Shown one piece after another: positions 32,883 to 41,692 of a DNA stretch of 48,299 nt. The DNA comes from RPRI01 sp051233685 (lineage in GTDB: Bacteria; Desulfobacterota; Desulfobacteria; Desulfobacterales; RPRI01), in contig NZ_JBAMMY010000084.1 of NCBI RefSeq assembly GCF_051233685.1, forward strand, positions 1 through 48,299, in the 5' to 3' direction. The translations under genes were made by a program, and so were the position numbers. Under the pieces are notes generated by a model. It was not told the origin of the DNA. It saw nothing but the letters and a program-made list of their open reading frames with translations, and made no database searches. Positions within the stretch are counted from its first letter, which is position 1; each line of letters starts with the position of its first letter.

Positions 32883-34055
32883 ATGAAGTTAATAAATCTT
32901 GATTATATATCAGCTAACCCTCTCTTGCCGGAAGTTCAGGAAGCCATGATCGGAGCAATTAAAAAGGACTACGGCAACCCTTCAAGCACCCACAGCTTTG
33001 GGGACGGAGCCAGAGATGCAATTGAAAAGGCCCGTGAAAGTGTTGCACAATTAATAAACAGTCCATCGCCTGAAAATATAATCTTTACTTCATCCGGAAC
33101 AGAGTCAATTAATCATGCCATAAAAGGTGTGGCCTTTGCTCATGCAAAAAAAGGAAAACACATCGTAACATCGAATATAGAACATAATTCGGTCTTAAAA
33201 TCTCTACGCAGATTAACAAAATCAGGTTACACGGTAACCTCTGTCGAGGTTGATAAACATGGTCTTGTGGACCCGGCAAATGTGGAAAAGGCTATAACCG
33301 ATGAAACCATATTGATATCAATAATGCATGCCAATAATGAGATAGGCACGATTCAGCCGATAAAGGAAATAGCCCGTATAGCAAAAGAAAAAAATGTGCT
33401 TTTTCATTCCGATTGCGTAGCCTCTGTCGGAGTAATACCAATTGACGTTCAGGACTTGGGAATAGACCTGATAAGTTTTGCCGCCAATCAGTTCAATGGC
33501 CCTTCCGGAATAGGAGGTCTTTATATCCGGAAAGGAGTTGCTCTCTGGCCTCTGCTTGACGGAGGAGGCCAGGAATACGGAAGACGCGCCGGTACGGAAA
33601 ATCTGATAGGTATAATAGGTATGGGGGTAGCGGCAGACCTTGCTTTCAGCCAAAGACAATCCCGCTTAAGTTATACTAAAAATCTTAAGAACAGACTTAT
33701 AGCCGGGTTGAAAGAAAATATCGAAGATGTCATTATAAACGGACACCCTGAACTCTCCCTTCCCAATCTTGTATCTCTTTCTGTAAAATACATAGAAGGT
33801 GAAAGTATCGTCCTTATGCTGGATGAAGAAAATATAATGGTTTCCACCCGGTCGGCCTGTGCTTCAGGATCTCTGAGAGCATCGCACGTTCTTCTTTCCA
33901 TCGATTTGGACTATGCCGATGCACAGGGAACTCTTATAATAACTTTTGGCAAAGATACTACCGAAAATGAAATAGATAAGTTTGTCGAGGTGTTGAAAAA
34001 AGTTGTTGCTACCTTAAGAGAAATGTCCCCTTTAATTAAAAAGCGCAAGATCTGA
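32883..34055 (+). CDS. IscS/NifS-like protein lacking the PLP-binding lysine
   Basis: A 390-aa class V aminotransferase-fold protein. The fold motifs are clear: FTSSGTESIN, His101 in IEHNSV, Asn151 in ANNEIG, Asp177 in FHSDCVASVG, RRAGTEN, and active Cys326 in STRSACASGS. But the Schiff-base lysine segment, normally S.HK..GP.G, reads SFAANQFNGPSG: Gln203 replaces Lys, Asn202 replaces His, and Ala180 replaces the PLP-stacking-region Gln. It should therefore not be a normal cysteine desulfurase. Archaeoglobus fulgidus IscS also lacks this lysine and still lends its cysteine to an IscU-bound cluster. The adjacent iscU supports the same role, perhaps using free sulfide. Confidence 0.85.
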   Translation: MKLINLDYISANPLLPEVQEAMIGAIKKDYGNPSSTHSFGDGARDAIEKARESVAQLINSPSPENIIFTSSGTESINHAIKGVAFAHAKKGKHIVTSNIEHNSVLKSLRRLTKSGYTVTSVEVDKHGLVDPANVEKAITDETILISIMHANNEIGTIQPIKEIARIAKEKNVLFHSDCVASVGVIPIDVQDLGIDLISFAANQFNGPSGIGGLYIRKGVALWPLLDGGGQEYGRRAGTENLIGIIGMGVAADLAFSQRQSRLSYTKNLKNRLIAGLKENIEDVIINGHPELSLPNLVSLSVKYIEGESIVLMLDEENIMVSTRSACASGSLRASHVLLSIDLDYADAQGTLIITFGKDTTENEIDKFVEVLKKVVATLREMSPLIKKRKI

Positions 34056-34172
34056 AGGTATTAAAATAACGAATTCATACTTCTGATAAAAATAATTATT
34101 TTAAATGGAAAGCCTTTAACACATTGACATAATTATCCGGTTTAATCTTTAAATATTTAAGGAAATGCAACT

Positions 34173-35216
34173 ATGAGTTGGGATTGGGAAAAACTTAAGA
34201 ACCAGCAGGAAAGCAAAAAAGTAGTCCCGCCGCAAGTGGAAAACTTTTTTAAGAAGTTTTCCAAATATAAAATTCCGGGACTGCCGATAGTTATTCTTGT
34301 TATCCTTGTTGTGTTTCTTGCCTCGTCAATGTTTTACACTGTGGGGGTTGATGAGGTAGGAATCGTGCAACGGTTTGGAAAATATATAAAAACAACCCAA
34401 CCCGGGCTTAATTTCAAACTACCGGCTTTCATAGATAAAGTAACCAAAGTAAAAGTAAGGCGTGTTTATAAAAAGGAGTTTGGTTTCAGCTCAACAAGAT
34501 CTGTAGGAAGACAGCTTTTCTCCTCTCCTCAAACTGAAAGCGAAGATGTATCCCTTATGCTTACAGGAGATCTGAATGTAGCTCTTGTCCCATGGATAGT
34601 ACATTACAGAATTAATGAACCATATAACTTCTTATTCAAAATAAGAGATGTTGATTCCCTGCTATCGGATATGTCCGAAGCTGCAATGCGGCTTGTTATA
34701 GGAGACAGAAGCATAAATGAAGTCATAAGCAAGCGCGGAGAAATAGCAGACGAAGCAAAGCGTGTTCTTCAGGCTGAACTTGATAAATCCGAAGCAGGAA
34801 TAAGTATTGTTACAATTGAAATGGAAAAAACCAATGTGCCTGAGTCTGTTCAGCCGTCATTTAATGAAGTAAACCAGGCGGTTCAGGAAAAAGAAAAACT
34901 GATCTATCAGGCAAAAGAGGAATATAACAAAGAATTACCTCAGGCAAGAGGTGAAGCCGAAAGGACAATCAGAGTAGCTGAAGGATATGCTCTGGACAGA
35001 GTGAACCGGGCAGGTGGTGACGCTTCAAGATTTGTTTCGCTTTACAATGAATATGTGAAAGCAAAGGATGTAACCCAAAGAAGGATGTACCTTGAAATGT
35101 TACAGGATCTTCTGCCTAAACTTGGAAATAAATACATAATAGACGCCAATCAGAAGAATCTTTTACCGTTTCTAAATCTTGAAAAACAAACAGGTGCCGT
35201 AAAAAATGAAAAATAG
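34173..35216 (+). CDS. hflK: HflK, SPFH/band-7 membrane protein
   Basis: A 347-aa protein with a single N-terminal membrane helix (~36-55, IPGLPIVILVILVVFLASSMFY). An SPFH domain follows (VGVDEVGIVQRFGKYIKTTQPGLNFKLP) and then a coiled coil rich in Ala/Glu (QARGEAERTIRVAEGYALDRVN). HflK with HflC forms a periplasmic-facing cage around the FtsH protease and modulates membrane protein turnover. hflC starts inside its last codons (11-bp overlap). ftsH is not in the window. Confidence 0.94.
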   Translation: MSWDWEKLKNQQESKKVVPPQVENFFKKFSKYKIPGLPIVILVILVVFLASSMFYTVGVDEVGIVQRFGKYIKTTQPGLNFKLPAFIDKVTKVKVRRVYKKEFGFSSTRSVGRQLFSSPQTESEDVSLMLTGDLNVALVPWIVHYRINEPYNFLFKIRDVDSLLSDMSEAAMRLVIGDRSINEVISKRGEIADEAKRVLQAELDKSEAGISIVTIEMEKTNVPESVQPSFNEVNQAVQEKEKLIYQAKEEYNKELPQARGEAERTIRVAEGYALDRVNRAGGDASRFVSLYNEYVKAKDVTQRRMYLEMLQDLLPKLGNKYIIDANQKNLLPFLNLEKQTGAVKNEK

Positions 35217-36150
35217 AGACATCATACTGATAGGTTGTATAATTGCAATTGTGATCACATTAGGTTCCGCTTTTATCGTGGACGAAACGGAACAGGTGGT
35301 TTTAACGCAATTCGGAAAGGTTATCAGATCTCCTATAAAAGAACCGGGAATTTATTTTAAATTACCGCTTTTGCAGGAAGCAAATTATTTTCCTAAAAAT
35401 CTCTTGCAATGGGACGGTAACCCCGGCCAGGTGCCTACCCTTGACAAAACATATCTCTGGGTTGATACTTTTGCACGCTGGAAAATAGTAGATCCGATAA
35501 AATTTTTTCAGACTGTCAATAATATAAGCAGCGCTCTGGGAAGACTTGACGATATAATAGATCCTGCCGTAAGAAATTTTATTACCTCCTATAAGCTCAT
35601 AGAAACAGTGCGCGAAAGTAACAGAAAACTTGATACATTTGAACCGGGAATAGAAAAAATAGAACAAGAGTCCCAGCCGTCACTTACCATTTCCGCCGGA
35701 AGAGAAGTTATAATGAAAAAAATCCTTGAACAGGCTCAACCTAAACTGGCGCAATTCGGCATAGAGCTGGTTGATGTTAAGATAAAACGTATAAATTATG
35801 TCAGGGAAGTCAGAGAATCCGTATATGGCAGAATGATTGCGGAACGAAAGCAAATAGCTGAAAAATTCCGCTCGGAAGGTCATGGTGAAGCTCAAAAAAT
35901 CATCGGGGAAAAAGAACGCGACTTAAAGCAGATAACCTCAGAAGCATATAAAAAGGCACAAGAAATCAAAGGAAAGGCTGACGCGGAAGCTACAAAGATA
36001 TATGCCAAAGCTTTCGGCGCTGATCCGGCTTTCTATTCTTTTGTAAAAACCCTTGAGGTTTACAACAACTCCCTGGGCAAAGACAGCTCTCTTGTTCTGT
36101 CAACAGATTCAGAGTTGTTTAAATATCTTAAAGGATATCAAAAAAAATAA
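35206..36150 (+). CDS. hflC: HflC, SPFH/band-7 membrane protein
   Basis: A 314-aa protein with an N-terminal helix (IILIGCIIAIVITLGSAFIV). A band-7 domain follows (VDETEQVVLTQFGKVIRSPIKEPGIYFKLP), and then the HflC-typical RINYVREVRESVYGRMIAERKQIAEKFRSEGHGEAQKI coiled-coil run. It is the partner of HflK in the FtsH-regulating complex. It overlaps hflK and shares its transcript; pyrR follows after 33 bp. Confidence 0.94.
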   Translation: MKNRDIILIGCIIAIVITLGSAFIVDETEQVVLTQFGKVIRSPIKEPGIYFKLPLLQEANYFPKNLLQWDGNPGQVPTLDKTYLWVDTFARWKIVDPIKFFQTVNNISSALGRLDDIIDPAVRNFITSYKLIETVRESNRKLDTFEPGIEKIEQESQPSLTISAGREVIMKKILEQAQPKLAQFGIELVDVKIKRINYVREVRESVYGRMIAERKQIAEKFRSEGHGEAQKIIGEKERDLKQITSEAYKKAQEIKGKADAEATKIYAKAFGADPAFYSFVKTLEVYNNSLGKDSSLVLSTDSELFKYLKGYQKK

Positions 36151-36183
36151 ATTGATTTAAAAACAATCAGGTGCCTGAAAACG

Positions 36184-36720
36184 ATGGAAAATATACATCC
36201 CATACTGGATGCAGCTGATATAGAACGTATTATCGCAAGAATTGCCCATGAAATTCTTGAAGTTCATAAGGGTGCCAACAATTTCTCTCTTGTAGGAATT
36301 CAAACCCGAGGCGTTTTTCTGGCTAAAAGGATACAGGCATTAATAAAAAAGATCGAGGGCATTGAAATACCGGCAGGAATAGTTGATATCACTCTTTATC
36401 GTGATGACTGGACCAGAATAAGCCATAATCCTGTAGTTCAGGCAACCGATGTTTTCTTTTCCATAGACGGAAAGCAGGTTATACTGGTGGATGATGTCCT
36501 TTTTACAGGCAGGACAATAAGGGCTGCCATGGATGCAATAATGGACTATGGAAGGCCGGATCGTATCGAGCTTGCAGTACTTGTAGACAGAGGGCACAGA
36601 GAACTTCCTATTCAGGCAAACTATGTCGGCAAGCATATTTCAACAGGTTTGTCCGAAAGTATAAACGTACTATTAACCGAGTGTGACGGTATAGATAAAG
36701 TCGTTCTGGAAAAAAGATAA
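36184..36720 (+). CDS. pyrR: PyrR, bifunctional pyr regulator/uracil phosphoribosyltransferase
   Basis: A 178-aa type I phosphoribosyltransferase with the PRPP loop VILVDDVLFTGRTIRAAMDAI and ELAVLVDRGHRELPIQANYVGK. Both are PyrR hallmarks, as is LVGIQTRGVFLAKRI near the N-terminus. In Firmicutes it binds pyr mRNA to control attenuation; in gram-negative bacteria its regulatory role is less certain, but UPRTase activity is expected. No pyr genes or attenuator are visible beside it. It precedes moaB by 3 bp. Confidence 0.92.
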   Translation: MENIHPILDAADIERIIARIAHEILEVHKGANNFSLVGIQTRGVFLAKRIQALIKKIEGIEIPAGIVDITLYRDDWTRISHNPVVQATDVFFSIDGKQVILVDDVLFTGRTIRAAMDAIMDYGRPDRIELAVLVDRGHRELPIQANYVGKHISTGLSESINVLLTECDGIDKVVLEKR

Positions 36721-36723
36721 ATT

Positions 36724-37230
36724 ATGGGAGTTAAAGATCATAAAAAGCATGCCCCGAAAAGTATAAATGTCGGCGTTATTTCCGTTTCATCAACAAGAAC
36801 TGAAAAAACCGATGAAAGCGGAAGCTGGATAAAAAAACTGGCGATTAAAGAAGGGCACAATATAACATTCTATCAGGTTATACCTGATGATATATATAAA
36901 ATTGCAGAGACAACCAGAGAAGCTGTTTTTGAGCAAAAAGTTCAGGCGCTCCTGCTTACCGGAGGCACAGGAATTAGCAGCAAAGATGTTACAATTGAAG
37001 CAGTTCGCCCCTTGTTTGAAAAGGAGCTGACAGCTTTCGGACCTGTATTCAGCCAGCTTAGTTTTGAAGAAATAGATTCGGCAGCGCTGTTATCCCGGGC
37101 CACAGCAGGAATTATTGGAAATGCCATTGTTTTTTGTATGCCCGGCAGTCTGAAAGCCTGCAAGCTTGCCTGCAAAGCTTTGATTTTTCCGGAACTTGGG
37201 CATCTTGTAAAACATATCATGGAAGGATAG
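36724..37230 (+). CDS. moaB: MoaB/Mog-type molybdenum cofactor biosynthesis protein
   Basis: A 168-aa protein of the MoCF-binding fold: NVGVISVSSTRTEKTDESG, ALLLTGGTGISSKDVTIEAVRPLFEKEL (the GGTG loop), and GIIGNAIVFCMPGSLKACKLA. MoaB/Mog adenylates molybdopterin before molybdate insertion. The length suits MoaB. It is an isolated Moco gene placed between pyrR and the glycogen cluster, 6 bp before the debranching-enzyme gene. Confidence 0.9.
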   Translation: MGVKDHKKHAPKSINVGVISVSSTRTEKTDESGSWIKKLAIKEGHNITFYQVIPDDIYKIAETTREAVFEQKVQALLLTGGTGISSKDVTIEAVRPLFEKELTAFGPVFSQLSFEEIDSAALLSRATAGIIGNAIVFCMPGSLKACKLACKALIFPELGHLVKHIMEG

Positions 37231-37236
37231 TGCTTC

Positions 37237-40200
37237 ATGGGAAATATATTCCGGGTATCCCAGAATCCTTTTTCCGGAACTCATATTCTGATGTTTCGGG
37301 GTGATGCACAGACTTTTACTCTTACAATCTCTGCCCCTCTCAGAGGAAAAGCCTGGCTTCGTACAAACATAGGACATGCAAGAACCTCAAGAAGTGAAAT
37401 AATAAGAGAAGTAATTCATGACGAACCGCCTTTAGGAAGAGACTGGTTTGACCTTCCAATGAAAAAAATCGATGACCTGACTTTTGGCATTACAGTGCCT
37501 CTCTGCGAAGTCGGGCATTTTGAAGCCAAATGTTATTTTCTGAAAAAGGATGATGTTGATCCTGTATGGCCTGACGGGCCCAATACCACAATAAATGTAG
37601 AACCTGCCGCAACCTGTTGCGCCAATATCATTTACAATGCTTTTGTACGTCAGTTCGGACCCAACAAAGAGGGCAAAGGAGCCGCTGATCCGACACAAGC
37701 GGACTGGATACAAAACCTTGATGCAAAAGGATATACAGTAATCCCTCCCTCGGGAAAATTTCGTGATCTCATCCGTGAACTTGATTTTATTATCGGCAAG
37801 CTGGGATGCAGGGCTATCCAGCTTCTTCCTATTAACCCCACTCCCACAACATATGCGCGCATGGGCCGTTTCGGCAGTCCATACGCAGCATTAAGTTTTA
37901 CAGCTGTTGATTCTGCGCTGGCCGAATTCGACACCAAAGCAACGCCTCTTGAACAGTTCATTGAGTTGGTTGACGCCATTCATACCCGCAGCGCAAAAAT
38001 CTTAATAGATATTGCAATCAATCACACCGGCTGGGCGGCATCTCTGCATGAAACAAACCCTGAGTGGCTTGTACGTGGCAAAGACGGGCATATACAAGTG
38101 CCGGGTGCATGGGGTGTGCGCTGGGAAGATCTTACAATGCTGGATTATTCAAATAAAGATATGTGGGATTATATGGCGGACATATTTCTTACATGGTGCC
38201 GAAGAGGTGTTGACGGATTCCGCTGCGATGCCGGTTATATGGTTCCTCTTTCCGCATGGCGGTTTATCATATCTTTAGTCAGAGAGCAATTCCCCGATAC
38301 TATTTTTTTCCTGGAAGGATTGGGAGGCAGAATATCAGTTACCCGTGATCTTTTAAATACAGGCAACTTTAACCTGGCTTATTCCGAATTATTCCAAAAT
38401 TACGACCGGGGTCAGATAGAACATTATCTTCCCGATGCGATTGCTATCTCCTCTGAAGACGGTATTCTTCTCCATTTTGCAGAAACCCATGATAACAACA
38501 GACTCGCTTCACGCTCTGTAACTTATGCCAGAATGCGTACCACTTTATGTGCTCTCATATCCTGCGAAGGATCTTTTGGTTATGCAAATGGGGTTGAATG
38601 GTTTGCTACAGAAAAAATTAATGTGCACGGCGCATCTTCTCTTAACTGGGGAGCAGAAAAAAACCAGGTTGATCATTTAAAAGTGCTTTCAAATATTCTT
38701 AAGGCCCATCCTGCCTTTTTCAATAAAACGGAATTGAGTTTAATCCATCATGGAGAGGGAAATTATATTGTCCTTTTCCGCAATAATATCCCAAGCGGAA
38801 AAAAACTGCTTATAGTTGCAAACCTTGATGACAACAATCAAACTCTTGCCTCATGGGATGCAAAAAAAGCCGGGATGAAGGATAGATTTTATATTGACCT
38901 TCTTACATCAAAGAAAATTACTGTTGATTCAGAAGGTGATTATAATTCATTCCTTCTTAATCCAGGCATGGTGTTATGTCTGACAAATGATGAAAATGAT
39001 CTTGATCTTATAAACATTAAAGCTGAAAAAGATTTTATCGTACCTGAAAAAGTTGCAAAACAGAAAATGAACGCAAAGGCGCTTGATATTCTGAGTATAT
39101 ATAACGGAAATAACGATATAGGAGATTTCGATATTGAAAAGGCATCCAAATCTCTTGCCGATGATCCGATTGAATTCTGCCGGAGCCTGAATCCGTTTTC
39201 CGGTGAAGCCAGAGTAAAAGTATGGAACTGGCCCAAAGATGTAAGGCGGGAAGTAATGATACCGCCCTCATATTTTCTTATGATAGTTGCTGATAAACCC
39301 TTTCAGGCATTAATAACAGACTGGAATTTTGTTATATCCAACGAAGAAAGCCTGCCCCGTTCGGATGGTTTGTTTTTTGCGCTGTTTTCTCCTCTTCAGT
39401 CGCCTATAAAGCACCGGCAACTTACTCTTAAACTCACTGTATACGAAGCAGGACAGGCAAACCACGCAAAGGCGCCTCTTCTTTTTCTGTCTGAACCGGA
39501 AGACATCAGACTCAAAAGAGTGTTCAGCCGTTCCCAATTGCTGAAAAACCCGATCGGCATGCTTGATACTAACGGACGCGGCGCAATGCTTCATGTTCCT
39601 GTATTCTGGGGAACCTTGAATAGTAAATATGATGCTATTCTTGCAGCAAATACAAGCAGCGAATATCCTGTGGACAGGCTTGTTGCTTTTTCGAGATGCC
39701 GGGCATGGGTAGTATTCCAGGGTTTTTCACAAGACGTATGCGCAGATTGCTTTGATTCCTTTGAATTTGATTACAAAGACGGCGGGCTCTGGCGCTACCG
39801 CATACCAACAAGTCAGGGTGAACACATTCATCTTAATATTAGACTTTACATGGTAAGTGGTGAAAATTCAGTCCGTATTATTTTTTCACGTCTGTATTCA
39901 AATAAGCAGGATAGAAATTTATCCGACGATAAGGTGATAAAGCTTATTTTAAGACCGGATATTGAATACCGCAATTTTCATGAAACAACCAAAGCTTTCA
40001 AAGGGCCCGAGCATTTATGGCCCGGCGCTGTGTCTGCAAAATCTTCAGGGTTTATGTTTGCGCCTGATGCAGAACTCGGACTTTTCATGGATATTTCAAA
40101 AGGTGATTTTTCTTATGAGCCTGAATGGCAGTATATGATCTTCAGGTCTTTAGAAGCCCAAAGGGGCCTTGATCCCAATTCGGATCTCTTTAGTCCGGGT

Positions 40201-41529
40201 TATTTTCAAACCTTTCTTAAAGGAGGAGAAGAAGTTGTTTTATCTGCCTGCGTTGATAGTAAAATAAAGCATAAATCTTCATGCCCGGAACCCGAAGAAA
40301 AAGATTCATCTTTTAAAAAGCGGCATCCCGGTTTAAAAATCGAGGAAGCATTAACCTTAGCTCTTGACCATTATATAACCGCCAGAGGATCTTACAAATC
40401 AATAATAGCCGGATATCCATGGTTTCTTGACTGGGGACGTGATTCTCTTATATTTGCAAGAGGAATGATTGCAGCCGGAAAGCATAAAGAAGCAGAGCTT
40501 GTAATAAAGCAATTTGCAAGGTTTGAAAAAGACGGAACTATTCCAAACATGATAAGTGGTCACGATGCCGCAAACAGAGATACTTCAGATGCTCCGTTGT
40601 GGCTTTTTATTGCCTGCGCCGATTTGCTTAACGCCAAAGGGGAAGATTCTTTTTTAAACCGGAATTTAGATGACAGAAACATTCGAAGCATACTGATTTC
40701 CCTGGCATCCCGTTTAATATCCGGCACACCCAATGGAATCTACATGGATTATGATTCCGGATTATTGTTCAGCCCGGCTCATTTTACCTGGATGGATACC
40801 AACTATCCTGCATGCACTCCACGCGAAGGTTATCCGATAGAAATTCAGGCTCTGTGGTATAAAGCTCTGTTGTTTCTTTCCCAAATTGATCCATCGGATT
40901 CAACAAAAAAATGGGGCGGCCTTGCAGCTAAAGTTCAGAAATCAATTTATGAACTCTTCCCGCTGACAGAAGGCTATCTTTCAGACTGCCTTGATGCCCC
41001 ATCCGGAGTTACAGCACAAAAAGCCGAAAAGGACGATGCATTGAGACCAAACCAGCTTCTTGCAATAACTCTTGGTGCTGTTTCGGATTTTACCCTGTGT
41101 GAACAAATCCTTTGCGCATGTGATGAATTGCTTGTTCCGGGTGCTATCAGAAGCCTTGCCGACAGGCATGTAAACAGGCCTCTTGAAATAAAACTTCACG
41201 GCAATGTTCTTAATGATCCGCATAATCCATATAAGGGAACATATGCAGGAGATGAAGATACAAACCGGAAACCGGCTTATCACAACGGAACTGCATGGAC
41301 CTGGCTTTTCCCGTCTTTTTGTGAAGCATGGGCTATGACATACGGAGATAAAGCTAAAAACAGTGCTTTATCTTTGCTTTCTTCTTCAACACAACATATA
41401 ATATATGGGTGTACGGGTCATGTGCCTGAAATTGTTGACGGAGATTATCCGCACAAAGCAAGGGGATGCGATGCGCAGGCATGGGGCGCAAGTGAAATGC
41501 TGCGTGTATGGATACAGCTTTCAAAATGA
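37237..41529 (+). CDS. Bifunctional glycogen debranching enzyme (GH13-like + amylo-alpha-1,6-glucosidase)
   Basis: A 1430-aa fusion. Residues ~1-90 are a beta-sandwich; ~130-560 a GH13-like barrel with catalytic candidates Asp331 (DGFRCDAGY), Glu360 (FFLEGLGG) and the FAETHDNNRL motif. The middle (~600-1000) is beta-rich with the MLHVPVFWGTLNSKYDA segment. Residues ~1030-1430 are an (alpha/alpha)6 amylo-1,6-glucosidase module: GYPWFLDWGRDSLIFARGM, then GTIPNMISGHDAANRDTSDAPLW and HNGTAWTWLFPSF. The order, 4-alpha-glucanotransferase then 1,6-glucosidase, matches eukaryotic AGL/Gdb1 rather than bacterial GlgX. It removes limit-dextrin branches during glycogen breakdown. First gene of the glycogen operon. 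Confidence 0.88.
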   Translation: MGNIFRVSQNPFSGTHILMFRGDAQTFTLTISAPLRGKAWLRTNIGHARTSRSEIIREVIHDEPPLGRDWFDLPMKKIDDLTFGITVPLCEVGHFEAKCYFLKKDDVDPVWPDGPNTTINVEPAATCCANIIYNAFVRQFGPNKEGKGAADPTQADWIQNLDAKGYTVIPPSGKFRDLIRELDFIIGKLGCRAIQLLPINPTPTTYARMGRFGSPYAALSFTAVDSALAEFDTKATPLEQFIELVDAIHTRSAKILIDIAINHTGWAASLHETNPEWLVRGKDGHIQVPGAWGVRWEDLTMLDYSNKDMWDYMADIFLTWCRRGVDGFRCDAGYMVPLSAWRFIISLVREQFPDTIFFLEGLGGRISVTRDLLNTGNFNLAYSELFQNYDRGQIEHYLPDAIAISSEDGILLHFAETHDNNRLASRSVTYARMRTTLCALISCEGSFGYANGVEWFATEKINVHGASSLNWGAEKNQVDHLKVLSNILKAHPAFFNKTELSLIHHGEGNYIVLFRNNIPSGKKLLIVANLDDNNQTLASWDAKKAGMKDRFYIDLLTSKKITVDSEGDYNSFLLNPGMVLCLTNDENDLDLINIKAEKDFIVPEKVAKQKMNAKALDILSIYNGNNDIGDFDIEKASKSLADDPIEFCRSLNPFSGEARVKVWNWPKDVRREVMIPPSYFLMIVADKPFQALITDWNFVISNEESLPRSDGLFFALFSPLQSPIKHRQLTLKLTVYEAGQANHAKAPLLFLSEPEDIRLKRVFSRSQLLKNPIGMLDTNGRGAMLHVPVFWGTLNSKYDAILAANTSSEYPVDRLVAFSRCRAWVVFQGFSQDVCADCFDSFEFDYKDGGLWRYRIPTSQGEHIHLNIRLYMVSGENSVRIIFSRLYSNKQDRNLSDDKVIKLILRPDIEYRNFHETTKAFKGPEHLWPGAVSAKSSGFMFAPDAELGLFMDISKGDFSYEPEWQYMIFRSLEAQRGLDPNSDLFSPGYFQTFLKGGEEVVLSACVDSKIKHKSSCPEPEEKDSSFKKRHPGLKIEEALTLALDHYITARGSYKSIIAGYPWFLDWGRDSLIFARGMIAAGKHKEAELVIKQFARFEKDGTIPNMISGHDAANRDTSDAPLWLFIACADLLNAKGEDSFLNRNLDDRNIRSILISLASRLISGTPNGIYMDYDSGLLFSPAHFTWMDTNYPACTPREGYPIEIQALWYKALLFLSQIDPSDSTKKWGGLAAKVQKSIYELFPLTEGYLSDCLDAPSGVTAQKAEKDDALRPNQLLAITLGAVSDFTLCEQILCACDELLVPGAIRSLADRHVNRPLEIKLHGNVLNDPHNPYKGTYAGDEDTNRKPAYHNGTAWTWLFPSFCEAWAMTYGDKAKNSALSLLSSSTQHIIYGCTGHVPEIVDGDYPHKARGCDAQAWGASEMLRVWIQLSK

Positions 41530-41540
41530 TAAATCTTGTA

Positions 41541-41642
41541 AGGATTCAAGTGGTCCAGGATTCAGGGGTTAAGTGAAAGGAAGCGTCTATATCCCAAACG
41601 ATATTGCAGAACGACACGGGAGAAGAAGAGCACTTGAATCCT
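41541..41642. repeat. 102-bp inverted-repeat element between debranching-enzyme gene and glgP
   Basis: AGGATTCAAGTG (41541-41552) and CACTTGAATCCT (41631-41642) are perfect 12-bp inverted repeats. Inside, GGATTCAGGGGTT and, just beyond the right arm, CGAACCCCCGAACC carry related words. No coding frame is present. It could be a small mobile repeat or a processing/attenuation hairpin within the glycogen transcript. Confidence 0.6.
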
Positions 41643-41692
41643 CGAACCCCCGAACCATTGAACTTTTATTTTTATATAGAGGATTCTAAAAT

